From assembly GCF_027247405.1 (NCBI RefSeq), contig NZ_CP097463.1, positions 3,782,001 through 3,846,000 on the forward strand: a DNA stretch of 64,000 nucleotides, written 5' to 3'. The DNA comes from Jatrophihabitans cynanchi. Its GTDB lineage: Bacteria > Actinomycetota > Actinomycetes > Mycobacteriales > Jatrophihabitantaceae. Below are positions 32,312 through 40,603 of the stretch, one piece after another (position 1 is the stretch's first letter; each line of letters starts with the position of its first letter). The position numbers were made by a program, and so were the translations under genes. The notes under the pieces are model-generated. The model saw only the letters and a list, made by a program, of their open reading frames with translations, was not told the DNA's origin and did no database searches.

Positions 32312-35257
32312 ATGCGCGGTTCTCGGCTGCTCAGGCTGCTGGTGAGTGTCTCGTTCGCGGCCTCGGCGGGCGTCAGCGTGCAAGCGCTCACCGCCGCGCC
32401 GGCCGCAGCGGCCACCGCGGCGGTCCCGCGTCCGGACCACGTGGTGATCGTGGTCGAGGAGAACCGCGGCTTCGGCACCGTTCTCGGCAGCCCGAACGCC
32501 CCGTTCATCAACTCACTCGCCGCCGCGGGAGCCGACTTCACCCAGTCGTTCGCCGAGACGCATCCCAGCCAGCCGAACTACCTCGCGCTGTTCTCCGGCT
32601 CGACGCAGGGCCTCACCGACGACAGTTGCCCGCACACCTACACCGCCGGCGACCTCGGCTCGCAACTTATCGCGGCCGGATTCGGCTTCGCGGGTTACTC
32701 CGAGTCGCTGCCGAGCGTCGGCTACACCGGCTGTGGCTCGGGCAAGTACGCGCGCAAGCACGCGCCGTGGGTGAACTTCAGCAACCTGGCTGCGTCGACC
32801 AACCAGCCGTTCACTGCCTTTCCGACCGACTACTCGTTGCTGCCCGAGGTCTCGTTCGTCATCCCGAACCTGGACAACGACATGCACGACGGGACGGTGG
32901 CGCAGGGCGATCAATGGCTGCAGAACAACCTCGGCGGGTACATCACATGGGCGCAGACACACAACAGCGTGTTCGTGCTGACCTTCGACGAGGACGAGGG
33001 GACGTCGCCGAACCAGATCCCGACGATCATCACCGGCCAGGGCGTCGTGCCCGGCAGTTACGTCGAGACGATCAACCACTACAACCTGCTGCGCACCCTC
33101 GAGGACGCGTACGGGCTCGCGCCGCTGGGAGCGGCCGCGAGCGCCGCACCGATCGTGGACATCTGGGCGCCGCCGTCCGGCAATCAGCCGCCGGTTGCCG
33201 CGTTCACGTCCTCGTGTGATCAACTCGGGTGCTCGTTCGACGGGTCGGGTTCAGCTGATCCGGACGGCTCGATCTCCTCGTATGCCTGGGATTTCGGTGA
33301 TGGTGCGACGGGGTCGGGGGTGGCGCCGACGCATTCCTATGCTGCTGGCGGCACGAACCAGGTGACCTTGACGGTGACCGACGGCGGTGGCGCGACGGGC
33401 GCGGTGACGCACGCGGTGACCGTTTCGGCGCCGGCTGGTTCGGCGGTTGCGGCGGATGGGTTCGGGCGGTCGGTGTCCGGTGGGTGGGGCACGGCTGATG
33501 TGGGTGGCGTGTGGTCGCGGGTCGGGTCCTCGAGTCTGTTCTCGGTGGGGGCCGGGGTGGGGCAGATCCGGGTGCCGTCGGCGGGGTCGGGTCCGACTGT
33601 GTTGTTGGGGTCGGTGTCGGCTGCGGATGTGGATCTGTTGGTCGATGTGGGCGTGGACAAGGTGGCGACCGGTAGCGGTGACACGGTGGTGTTGATGGCT
33701 CGTCGTTCGGGGTCCTCGGATTACCGGTTGAAGCTGCGGTTGCTGTCCGGTGGGGTGGTGCATCTGGCGTGGTCGCGGGTGGTTGCCGGTGCGGAGCGGA
33801 CGTTGGGGGAGGTGCTGGTGAAGGGTTTGACGTACTCGCCGGGTCAGCTGTTGCGGGTGCGTTTTGATGTGTCCGGTGCGGGTGTGACGGCGGTGTCCGG
33901 GTCGGTGTGGCCGGTGGGTTCGGTGGAGCCGGTGGCGCCGGTGATCTCGGGTACTGATTCCGAGCCGTCGTTGCAGGGTGCTGGTTCGATCGGTATCCAG
34001 GCCGGGTTGGCGTCGACGGTGACGAACGCGCCGGTCAGCTTCAGCTTCGACAACCTCGCGGTCACCGACACGTCGGGTCCGGGTCAGCCGCCGGCGAACG
34101 AGCCGCCGACCGCCGCCTTCGTCTCGTCCTGCACGGGGTTGGCGTGCACGTTCGACGGATCGGGTTCAGCTGATCCGGACGGCTCGATCTCCTCGTATGC
34201 CTGGGACTTCGGTGATGGTGCGACCGGCTCGGGGGCGGCGCCCACGCACGCCTACGCTGCTGGCGGCTCGAACCAGGTGACCTTGACGGTGACCGACGGC
34301 GGCGGCGCGACGGGCGCGGTCACGCACGCGGTGACCGTATCGGCGCCGGCCAATCAGCCGCCGGTTGCCGCGTTCACGTCCTCGTGTGATCAACTCGGGT
34401 GCTCGTTCGACGGGTCGGGTTCAGCTGATCCGGACGGCTCGATCTCCTCGTATGCCTGGGATTTCGGTGATGGTGCGACGGGGTCGGGGGTGGCGCCGAC
34501 GCATTCCTATGCTGCTGGCGGCACGAACCAGGTGACCTTGACGGTGACCGACGGCGGTGGCGCGACGGGCGCGGTGACGCACGCGGTGACCGTTTCGGCG
34601 CCGGCTGGTTCGGCGGTTGCGGCGGATGGGTTCGGGCGGTCGGTGTCCGGTGGGTGGGGCACGGCTGATGTGGGTGGCGTGTGGTCGCGGGTCGGGTCCT
34701 CGAGTCTGTTCTCGGTGGGGGCCGGGGTGGGGCAGATCCGGGTGCCGTCGGCGGGGTCGGGTCCGACTGTGTTGTTGGGGTCGGTGTCGGCTGCGGATGT
34801 GGATCTGTTGGTCGATGTGGGCGTGGACAAGGTGGCGACCGGTAGCGGTGACACGGTGGTGTTGATGGCTCGTCGTTCGGGGTCCTCGGATTACCGGTTG
34901 AAGCTGCGGTTGCTGTCCGGTGGGGTGGTGCATCTGGCGTGGTCGCGGGTGGTTGCCGGTGCGGAGCGGACGTTGGGGGAGGTGCTGGTGAAGGGTTTGA
35001 CGTACTCGCCGGGTCAGCTGTTGCGGGTGCGTTTTGATGTGTCCGGTGCGGGTGTGACGGCGGTGTCCGGGTCGGTGTGGCCGGTGGGTTCGGTGGAGCC
35101 GGTGGCGCCGGTGATCTCGGGTACTGATTCCGAGCCGTCGTTGCAGGGTGCTGGTTCGATCGGTATCCAGGCCGGGTTGGCGTCGACGGTGACGAACGCG
35201 CCGGTCAGCTTCAGCTTCGACAACCTCGCGGTCACCGACCGCTCCGCGGGAGTCTGA
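32312..35257 (+). CDS. Secreted phosphoesterase-PKD multidomain protein with internal duplication
   Basis: A 981-residue exported protein. Signal peptide ~1-34 (ending AAPAAAA). Residues ~38-286 are a phosphoesterase-family domain (VVIVVEENRGFGTVLG, THPSQPNYLALFSGST, VLTFDEDEGTSPNQIPTI), related to acid phosphatase/phospholipase C enzymes. After that come PKD domains, each with YAWDFGDGATGSG, and two copies of a ~200-residue beta-sandwich module (DGFGRSVSGGWGTADVGG...FSFDNLAVTD). Residues 290-586 and 680-976 are encoded by identical DNA. ATG at 32312 follows GGTGGGGGG; GTG at 32303 is possible. It has no membrane anchor. Likely an extracellular phosphatase with adhesion modules. Confidence 0.88.
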   Translation: MRGSRLLRLLVSVSFAASAGVSVQALTAAPAAAATAAVPRPDHVVIVVEENRGFGTVLGSPNAPFINSLAAAGADFTQSFAETHPSQPNYLALFSGSTQGLTDDSCPHTYTAGDLGSQLIAAGFGFAGYSESLPSVGYTGCGSGKYARKHAPWVNFSNLAASTNQPFTAFPTDYSLLPEVSFVIPNLDNDMHDGTVAQGDQWLQNNLGGYITWAQTHNSVFVLTFDEDEGTSPNQIPTIITGQGVVPGSYVETINHYNLLRTLEDAYGLAPLGAAASAAPIVDIWAPPSGNQPPVAAFTSSCDQLGCSFDGSGSADPDGSISSYAWDFGDGATGSGVAPTHSYAAGGTNQVTLTVTDGGGATGAVTHAVTVSAPAGSAVAADGFGRSVSGGWGTADVGGVWSRVGSSSLFSVGAGVGQIRVPSAGSGPTVLLGSVSAADVDLLVDVGVDKVATGSGDTVVLMARRSGSSDYRLKLRLLSGGVVHLAWSRVVAGAERTLGEVLVKGLTYSPGQLLRVRFDVSGAGVTAVSGSVWPVGSVEPVAPVISGTDSEPSLQGAGSIGIQAGLASTVTNAPVSFSFDNLAVTDTSGPGQPPANEPPTAAFVSSCTGLACTFDGSGSADPDGSISSYAWDFGDGATGSGAAPTHAYAAGGSNQVTLTVTDGGGATGAVTHAVTVSAPANQPPVAAFTSSCDQLGCSFDGSGSADPDGSISSYAWDFGDGATGSGVAPTHSYAAGGTNQVTLTVTDGGGATGAVTHAVTVSAPAGSAVAADGFGRSVSGGWGTADVGGVWSRVGSSSLFSVGAGVGQIRVPSAGSGPTVLLGSVSAADVDLLVDVGVDKVATGSGDTVVLMARRSGSSDYRLKLRLLSGGVVHLAWSRVVAGAERTLGEVLVKGLTYSPGQLLRVRFDVSGAGVTAVSGSVWPVGSVEPVAPVISGTDSEPSLQGAGSIGIQAGLASTVTNAPVSFSFDNLAVTDRSAGV
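33181..34069 (+). repeat. 889-bp exact direct repeat, copy A (inside the PKD protein gene)
   Basis: Every line compared is identical to 34351-35239, offset exactly 1170 bp. Copy A encodes PKD domain 1 and the first beta-sandwich module. The offset is a multiple of three (390 codons), so recombination between copies would delete or add one unit in frame. Identity at silent sites means the duplication is recent or is being homogenised. Confidence 0.95.
34351..35239 (+). repeat. 889-bp exact direct repeat, copy B (inside the PKD protein gene)
   Basis: Second copy, encoding PKD domain 3 and the second beta-sandwich module. It ends at GTCACCGAC, where the copies diverge (ACACG after copy A, CGCTC after copy B), three codons-worth of bases before the gene's final segment. 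The 281 bp between the copies hold a diverged PKD domain. Confidence 0.95.
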
Positions 35258-35368
35258 GTCGAAGAACTGGCGCAACAGCGGCCACATGGGTCACAATGAC
35301 CGCGTACGCATCTCGTGACCTGGGACGGACCGCTGGGGAAGGCGTCGCCGTCGAGTCGGAGGTGTGTG

Positions 35369-35899
35369 ATGTCGAATGCCCGCACTGGGGTGCCTGGCCG
35401 GGCCATGCCCGCGACCCGCGGCGTGGTCTACCTGCACTGTGTCCCGTCGGCGATCGCGCCGCACGTGGAGTGGGCGCTGGCCGGCGTGCTCGGCCGGCCC
35501 GCGCGGCTGGAGTGGACCGGACAGCCGGCCGCCCCGCAGCACCTGCGCGCCGAGGCGGCCTGGACCGGTGCGATCGGCACCGGCGCGCGGCTGGCCGCAT
35601 CGCTGCGCGCCTGGCCGATGCTGGTCTTCGAGGTGACCGAGGACGCGACCTGGGCCAGCGACGGCGAGCGGCTCGCCTACGTTCCCGGCCGGGGCTTTCA
35701 CCGCTCGATGATCTCGGCGAACGGCGACGTCGTGGTCGGTGAGGAGCGGCTGCGCGGCCTGCTCTCGCGCGCCAAGAACGCCGACGACTACCGGCACGGG
35801 CTGGAGGAGCTACTCGGTTCGGCTTGGGACGCCGAACTTGAGCCGTACCGCTTCGGTGGTGACGGCGCCCCGGTGACCCTGCTGCACCAGGTGGTGTAG
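35369..35899 (+). CDS. DUF3145 family protein
   Basis: A 176-residue protein of the actinobacterial DUF3145 family. Recognisable blocks are TRGVVYLHCVPSAIAPHVEWAL, VFEVTEDATWASDGERLAYVPGRG and GHHSMISANGDV-type sequence (FHRSMISANGDVVVGEERLR). Its function is not known. Start ATG 35369 has GGAGG six bases upstream; an earlier in-frame ATG at 35315 lacks one. It converges with the DinB-like gene with a five-base gap. Confidence 0.9.
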   Translation: MSNARTGVPGRAMPATRGVVYLHCVPSAIAPHVEWALAGVLGRPARLEWTGQPAAPQHLRAEAAWTGAIGTGARLAASLRAWPMLVFEVTEDATWASDGERLAYVPGRGFHRSMISANGDVVVGEERLRGLLSRAKNADDYRHGLEELLGSAWDAELEPYRFGGDGAPVTLLHQVV

Positions 35900-35904
35900 G
35901 GCCG

Positions 35905-36417
35905 CTACCGGCGGGTGACGATGCCGCGGACGAAGGCGGCCTGCCCGACGTGCTGCAGATCGTCGCTGATGACGCTGACCAGCCGCACTGCCAGCGTGAC
36001 CGGCGGATCCCACGCGGTGTCCACGAAGCGGTCCAGGTCCGAGTCGCTCAGTTGTCGCACGTAGTCGATCGTCTGCCGGTGCGCCGCGTCGAAGTAGCCG
36101 GTCAGCAGGTCGGCGGACTCGACGCGCACCTGGCCCACCTCCTCGGACGACTGCCCGTAGCCGACGGTGTGCACGTCGAACGGCAGGCCGAACCGGTCCG
36201 ACCAGCCCTGCCCGAGCCAGACCTGCTCGGTGCCTGCGACCTCGGCGACGTGATCGTCCTGCACGCGGCTCAGGTGCCAGACCAGCCAGCCGATCGAGTT
36301 CGCCTCGCGGTCGACGCGGAACGCGAGTTGCTCGGCGTCCAGTCCGTCGACCGCGCGATGCACGCTGTCGCTGATCCGGGTGAAGCCGTCTATCAACAGC
36401 TGCGCTGTCGTCGCCAT
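35905..36417 (-). CDS. DinB/DUF664-family protein (possible mycothiol-dependent transferase)
   Basis: A 170-residue four-helix-bundle protein of the DinB superfamily. The metal-binding histidines fit VWHLSRVQDDH near residue 50 and DDLQHVGQAAFVRGI near the C-terminus. In mycothiol producers this family includes thiol S-transferases and maleylpyruvate isomerase-like enzymes that handle electrophiles and antibiotics. Substrate unknown. ATG at 36417 (MATTAQLLIDGF). It stands alone between two convergent or separate units. Confidence 0.8.
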   Translation of the reverse strand: MATTAQLLIDGFTRISDSVHRAVDGLDAEQLAFRVDREANSIGWLVWHLSRVQDDHVAEVAGTEQVWLGQGWSDRFGLPFDVHTVGYGQSSEEVGQVRVESADLLTGYFDAAHRQTIDYVRQLSDSDLDRFVDTAWDPPVTLAVRLVSVISDDLQHVGQAAFVRGIVTRR

Positions 36418-36515
36418 GGTTCCACGCTATCCCGGGCGGACAATCCCGCCGCGACCACACCCCGATGTGACGGGTCCGGGAACGATCACGGGACCGTGGC
36501 CGGGCCGGGACGCGC

Positions 36516-37925
36516 TCAGAGCGGGATGTTGCCGTGCGCGCCGCGCCCGGTGGGAGCCGCGGCGAGTGCCTCGGCGAGCGCGGCCCGGGTCCGCGACGGG
36601 TCGAGCAGTTCGTCCACGACGCCGAGTTCCATCGCCCGCCCGACACCGCCCGCGATCCGCTCGTGCTCCTCGGCCAGTTGCGCGTGCAACGCCTCGCGCT
36701 CGCCGGGCTGCGCCGCCGCCAGCTTCTTGCGGTGCAAGATTCCTACCGCCGCCGAGGCGCCCATCACGGCGACCTCCGCGCCGGGCCACGCGAACACCCG
36801 GCTCGCGCCGAGTGATCGCGAGTTCATCGCGATGTAGGCGCCGCCGTACGTCTTGCGGGTCACCAGCGTGACGCGTGGGACGACCGCCTCGCCGAACGCG
36901 TGCAGCAGCTTGGCGCCGCGTCGCACGATGCCGTCCCACTCCTGGCCCACGCCGGGCAGGTAGCCGGGGACGTCGACCAGCACGAGCAGCGGGATGCCGA
37001 ACGCGTCGCACATGCGCACGAACCGCGCCGCCTTCTCCGCCGATGGCGAGTCCAGGCAACCGCCCAGGCGCAGCGGGTTGTTCGCGATCACCCCGACCGT
37101 CCGGCCGGTCAGCCGGCCGAGGCCGGTGACGATGTTGGGCGCCCATTTCGCGTGCAGCTCGAGGAACGACGCGTCGTCGAGGACGGCACCGACCAGCGGG
37201 TGCACGTCGTAGGCCCGCTTCGGGTTGTCGGGCAGCATGGCCCGTAGGTCGGTGTCCGGGCCGACCTGCGAGAGGTCGAAGCCGCCCTGTTGCGCGAACA
37301 GCGTGCTCGCCTCGCGGGCCGCGGCGATCGCCTCCGCCTCGGTGTCGGTGACGATGTGCACCACGCCGCTGCGCCTGCCGTGCGTGTCGGCGCCGCCGAG
37401 TGATTCCATGTCGACGTTCTCGCCGGTCACCGAGCGCACCACGTCGGGTCCGGTCACGAAAACCCGGCCGCTCTGCGACATGATCACCAGGTCGGTGAGC
37501 GCCGGACCGTACGCCGCGCCACCGGCGGCAGCGCCGAGCACGACCGAGAGCTGCGGCACCCGGCCGGACGCGCGGATCATCGCCTGGAACACCAGGCCGA
37601 CCGCGTTCAGGGCGAGCACGCCCTCGGCGAGCCGTGCGCCACCGGAGTGCCAGAGCCCGAGCACCGGCACCCGCTCGCGCACCGCCAGGTCGATCGCGTC
37701 CACGATGTGCGCGCAGCCCTCGGCACCCATCGCGCCGCCCATGACCGTCGCGTCGGTGCAGAACGCGATGGCCGGCGCGCCGTTGATCAGGCCGCGCCCC
37801 GCGCTCGCACCGCTGTCATCGCGCGGGCGCAGCAACTCGAGCGTCCCGGCGTCGAACAGGGCGCCCAGGCGCAGTTCGGGGTCGCGCGGATCGACTGCGG
37901 CCGGCGACTCGGCGAGCGCGGTCAC
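36516..37925 (-). CDS. Acyl-CoA carboxylase carboxyltransferase (beta) subunit, AccD6-like
   Basis: A 469-residue carboxyltransferase that moves CO2 from biotinyl-BCCP to acetyl- or propionyl-CoA. Both crotonase halves are complete: N-terminal GGAMGAEGCAHIVDAIDLA, WHSGGARLAEGV and GAAAGGAAYGPALTDL; C-terminal DVPGYLPGVGQEW, GGAYIAMNSRSLG and EVAVMGASAAVGILHRKKL. As the last gene of the fab cluster, 13 bases after fabF, it corresponds to accD6 of mycobacteria, which supplies malonyl-CoA for fatty acid elongation. The partner biotinylated alpha subunit is not in the window. GTG start. Confidence 0.92.
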   Translation of the reverse strand: MTALAESPAAVDPRDPELRLGALFDAGTLELLRPRDDSGASAGRGLINGAPAIAFCTDATVMGGAMGAEGCAHIVDAIDLAVRERVPVLGLWHSGGARLAEGVLALNAVGLVFQAMIRASGRVPQLSVVLGAAAGGAAYGPALTDLVIMSQSGRVFVTGPDVVRSVTGENVDMESLGGADTHGRRSGVVHIVTDTEAEAIAAAREASTLFAQQGGFDLSQVGPDTDLRAMLPDNPKRAYDVHPLVGAVLDDASFLELHAKWAPNIVTGLGRLTGRTVGVIANNPLRLGGCLDSPSAEKAARFVRMCDAFGIPLLVLVDVPGYLPGVGQEWDGIVRRGAKLLHAFGEAVVPRVTLVTRKTYGGAYIAMNSRSLGASRVFAWPGAEVAVMGASAAVGILHRKKLAAAQPGEREALHAQLAEEHERIAGGVGRAMELGVVDELLDPSRTRAALAEALAAAPTGRGAHGNIPL

Positions 37926-37938
37926 GGCCTGCAGTTCC

Positions 37939-39174
37939 TCAGGCCTTGCAGAACAGCAGTGACGCGTTGTGGCCGCCGAACCCGAACGAGTCGTTGATCG
38001 CCGCCGTCACGGTCACCTTGCGGGGCTCGCGCGGGACGTCGACGCGCAGTTCGTCGTCGGGGTCGTCCAGGTTGATCGTCGGCGGGACGAGGTCCTCACG
38101 CACCGCGAGCACGGTGGCGATCGCCTCGATCGCGCCGGCCGCGCCGAGCAGGTGACCGGTCATCGACTTGGTGCTGGTGACCACGGTGTCCTCGCCGAAC
38201 AGTTCGGCGAGCGCGGACGCCTCGCCCATGTCGCCGACCGGTGTGGACGTGGCGTGCGCGTTGACGTGCACCACCTCGTCGTAGGACAGCCCGGACCGCT
38301 CCACCGTCGCGCGCAGGGCACGCACCTGCCCGGCCTTGTCCGGAGCCACGATGTCCTTCGCGTCCGACGTGATGCCGGCGCCGGCGAGCACCGCGTACGG
38401 CGTGCGTCCGCGTGCCGCGGCCGAGGAGGCGCGCTCGATCACCAGCACGCCGGCGCCCTCGCCCAGCACGAACCCGTCACGCGCCTTGTCCCAGGGGCGG
38501 GACGCACGCTGCGGTTCGTCGTTGCGGCGGGACATCGCCTGCATCTTCGCGAAGCCGGCGATGTTCAGCGGGTGGATGCACGCCTCGGTGCCGCCGACGA
38601 CGACGACGTCGGCGCGGTCCAGGTGGATCAGGTCGAGGCCGTGCGCGATCGCCTCGGACCCGGACGCACACGCCGAGACCGTCGTGTGCACGCCGGCCTG
38701 CGCGCCGACGTCCAGACCGACGTAGGCGGCCGGGCCGTTCGGCATGTTCATCGGGATCAGCAACGGCGACACCCGGTCCGGGCCCCTGTCGAGCAGGATG
38801 TCGTACTGGGCGAGCAGCGACGTCACCCCGCCGATGCCGGTGCCGATCACGACCGCGACCCGGGTCGGGTCCAGCCCCGCCTCGGCGGCCTTGCCCTCGA
38901 ATCCGGCGTCGGCCCAGGCCTGGCGTGCGGCGACCATCGCGGCCTGCTCGCTGCGGTCCAGCCGGCGTGCCTGCACCCGCGGCAGCACCTCGGCCGGGTC
39001 GACGGCCATCGGCGCGCCGATGCGCACGGACAGGTCGGCGTAGCGATCGCCGGTCAGTGCCACGACGCCGGACCGGCCTGCGAGCAGGCCGGCCCAGAAC
39101 GTCGCAACATCGCCCCCGATCGGCGTGGTGGCACCCAACCCGGTGACGACAACTGCTTCATGGCGAGCACTCAT
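37939..39174 (-). CDS. fabF: 3-oxoacyl-ACP synthase II
   Basis: A 411-residue elongating ketosynthase. The catalytic Cys169 is in TTVSACASGSEA, His307 in VNAHATSTPVGD, Lys336 and His341 in KSMTGHLLGAAG. It condenses malonyl-ACP with growing acyl-ACP. ATG at 39174 follows AAGGAG by five bases, and an 8-bp GC hairpin sits directly before that site. It is in the order fabD-fabH-acpP-fabF shared with Streptomyces. Confidence 0.96.
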   Translation of the reverse strand: MSARHEAVVVTGLGATTPIGGDVATFWAGLLAGRSGVVALTGDRYADLSVRIGAPMAVDPAEVLPRVQARRLDRSEQAAMVAARQAWADAGFEGKAAEAGLDPTRVAVVIGTGIGGVTSLLAQYDILLDRGPDRVSPLLIPMNMPNGPAAYVGLDVGAQAGVHTTVSACASGSEAIAHGLDLIHLDRADVVVVGGTEACIHPLNIAGFAKMQAMSRRNDEPQRASRPWDKARDGFVLGEGAGVLVIERASSAAARGRTPYAVLAGAGITSDAKDIVAPDKAGQVRALRATVERSGLSYDEVVHVNAHATSTPVGDMGEASALAELFGEDTVVTSTKSMTGHLLGAAGAIEAIATVLAVREDLVPPTINLDDPDDELRVDVPREPRKVTVTAAINDSFGFGGHNASLLFCKA

Positions 39175-39185
39175 TGGATCTCCTT

Positions 39186-39205
39186 CCCCCCGCTGGCGCG
39201 GGGGG
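39186..39205 (-). promoter_or_regulatory. GC hairpin abutting the fabF ribosome binding site
   Basis: Arms CCCCCCGC / GCGGGGGG (39186-39193, 39198-39205) with a four-base loop lie immediately next to AAGGAG of fabF in the 129-base acpP-fabF gap. There is no U-run, so it is not a standard terminator. It may trim or protect the acpP message, which must be made in excess over fabF, or affect fabF initiation. Confidence 0.4.
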
Positions 39206-39303
39206 TCGTCGCGCCAAGCGCCTGACGGCGCAGCGAGTGCCTACCCAGCTCGCGCCGGGGATACCGCCCGCTTGCGGGGGAGCTCATCGCGTGTGGGTCG
39301 CCC

Positions 39304-39543
39304 TCAGTGGCTTTCGATGTACTTGACCGCGTCGCCGACGGTCTTGAGCTTGGGCAGCTCGTCGTCCGGGATCTTCACGCCGAACTGCTCCTCGGCGGCC
39401 ATCGCGACCTCGACCATGGACAGCGAGTCGACGTCCAGGTCATCGGTGAAGCTCTTCTCGTCGGACACGTCCTCGGGCGAGACGTCGGCGACCTCCTGCA
39501 GGATGGAGGCGAGTCCGGTTCGGATCTCGTCGGCACTGGCCAC
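39304..39543 (-). CDS. acpP: Acyl carrier protein
   Basis: A 79-residue acidic four-helix ACP. Ser40 in DVDSLSMVEVAM is the phosphopantetheine site. ACP carries the growing acyl chain through the FabD/H/F cycle. GTG at 39543 is chosen: AAAGGGA precedes it and the family begins ASADEIRTGLASILQEV. It is 70 bases after fabH and 129 before fabF. Confidence 0.96.
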   Translation of the reverse strand: MASADEIRTGLASILQEVADVSPEDVSDEKSFTDDLDVDSLSMVEVAMAAEEQFGVKIPDDELPKLKTVGDAVKYIESH

Positions 39544-39613
39544 GTGATTTCCCTTTCTGGTGGGGTACTGCGATGGGGGCGCGCCGGCCACAGCGGACGG
39601 CGCGCTAGCAAGC

Positions 39614-40603
39614 CTACGGAGCGAGGACGACCTGGGCTGCGTACGCCAGGCCGGAGCCGAAGCCGAGCAGCAGGATCGGGGCGCCGGACGGGATCTCACC
39701 GCGCTCGACCATGCGCGAGAGCGCCAGCGGGATCGTCGCGGCGGAGGTGTTGCCGGACGTCACGATGTCCTTGGCCACGATCGTGTCCGGGATGTCCAGC
39801 CGCCGCGCGATGGCGTCGATGATGCGCAGGTTCGCCTGGTGCGGGACGAACGCGGCGAGCTCGCGCGGCTCGATGCCGGCGCGGTGGCACGCCTCGATCG
39901 CGATCGGCGCCATGGACCCGGTCGCCCAGCGGTAGACGGCCTGCCCCTCCTGGCGGAAGAACCGGCTCTCGGCGTCGATGGCGACCGAGTCGAACTGGGC
40001 GCCGTCGCTGCCCCACACGATCGGGCCGATCCCGCGCTGCTCCGAGCCGCCGATCACGGCGGCGCCGGCGCCGTCGGCGAGGATCACGCAGGTGCTGCGG
40101 TCGTTCATGTCCAGCCACCCGGAGAACCGCTCGGAGGCGACGAGCAGCACGTTGCGGGCCTGGCCGGCGCGGATCGCGGCGTCGGCTGCCGCCAGCCCGT
40201 ACTCGAAGCCGGAGCAGCCCGAACTCAGGTCGTACGCGCCGGGCGCGACGATGCCGAGCCGGCTGGCCAGCTGCGGTGCCGCGGCCGGGATCGGCTCGGG
40301 CATCGTGCAGGTGGCGACGAGCACGAGGTCGACCTCGCCGGTGGCCACGCCGCTGGTGGCCAGCGCCTTGCTCGCCGCGGCCTCGGCCATGTCGATGACG
40401 GTCTCGCCCGGGTCGGCCCAGCGCCGCTCGGCGATGCCGACGCGGGACTTGATCCACTCGTCGTCGGTGTCGACACCGCGGGCGATCAGGTCGTGGTTGG
40501 TGACGACGTTGGCCGGCCGGTAGTGGCCCAGCCCGAGGATCCGGGAGCCGGACGGGCCGCTGGTGCCCTTGAGTGTCGTGGTTCCCCTGAGCGTCGTGGC
40601 CAT
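39614..40603 (-). CDS. fabH: 3-oxoacyl-ACP synthase III
   Basis: A 329-residue initiating ketosynthase that joins acyl-CoA primers to malonyl-ACP. Active-site Cys130 is in DLSSGCSGFEYGL (most FabH have ACSGF), His in VPHQANLRI and Asn in TSGNTSAATIPLAL. It has ~20 extra N-terminal residues (TLRGTTTLKGTSGPSGS) before the usual ILGLGHYRP. ATG at 40603 overlaps the fabD stop (TGATG). In actinobacteria FabH primer choice sets branched versus straight chains; this cannot be told here. Confidence 0.95.
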   Translation of the reverse strand: MATTLRGTTTLKGTSGPSGSRILGLGHYRPANVVTNHDLIARGVDTDDEWIKSRVGIAERRWADPGETVIDMAEAAASKALATSGVATGEVDLVLVATCTMPEPIPAAAPQLASRLGIVAPGAYDLSSGCSGFEYGLAAADAAIRAGQARNVLLVASERFSGWLDMNDRSTCVILADGAGAAVIGGSEQRGIGPIVWGSDGAQFDSVAIDAESRFFRQEGQAVYRWATGSMAPIAIEACHRAGIEPRELAAFVPHQANLRIIDAIARRLDIPDTIVAKDIVTSGNTSAATIPLALSRMVERGEIPSGAPILLLGFGSGLAYAAQVVLAP

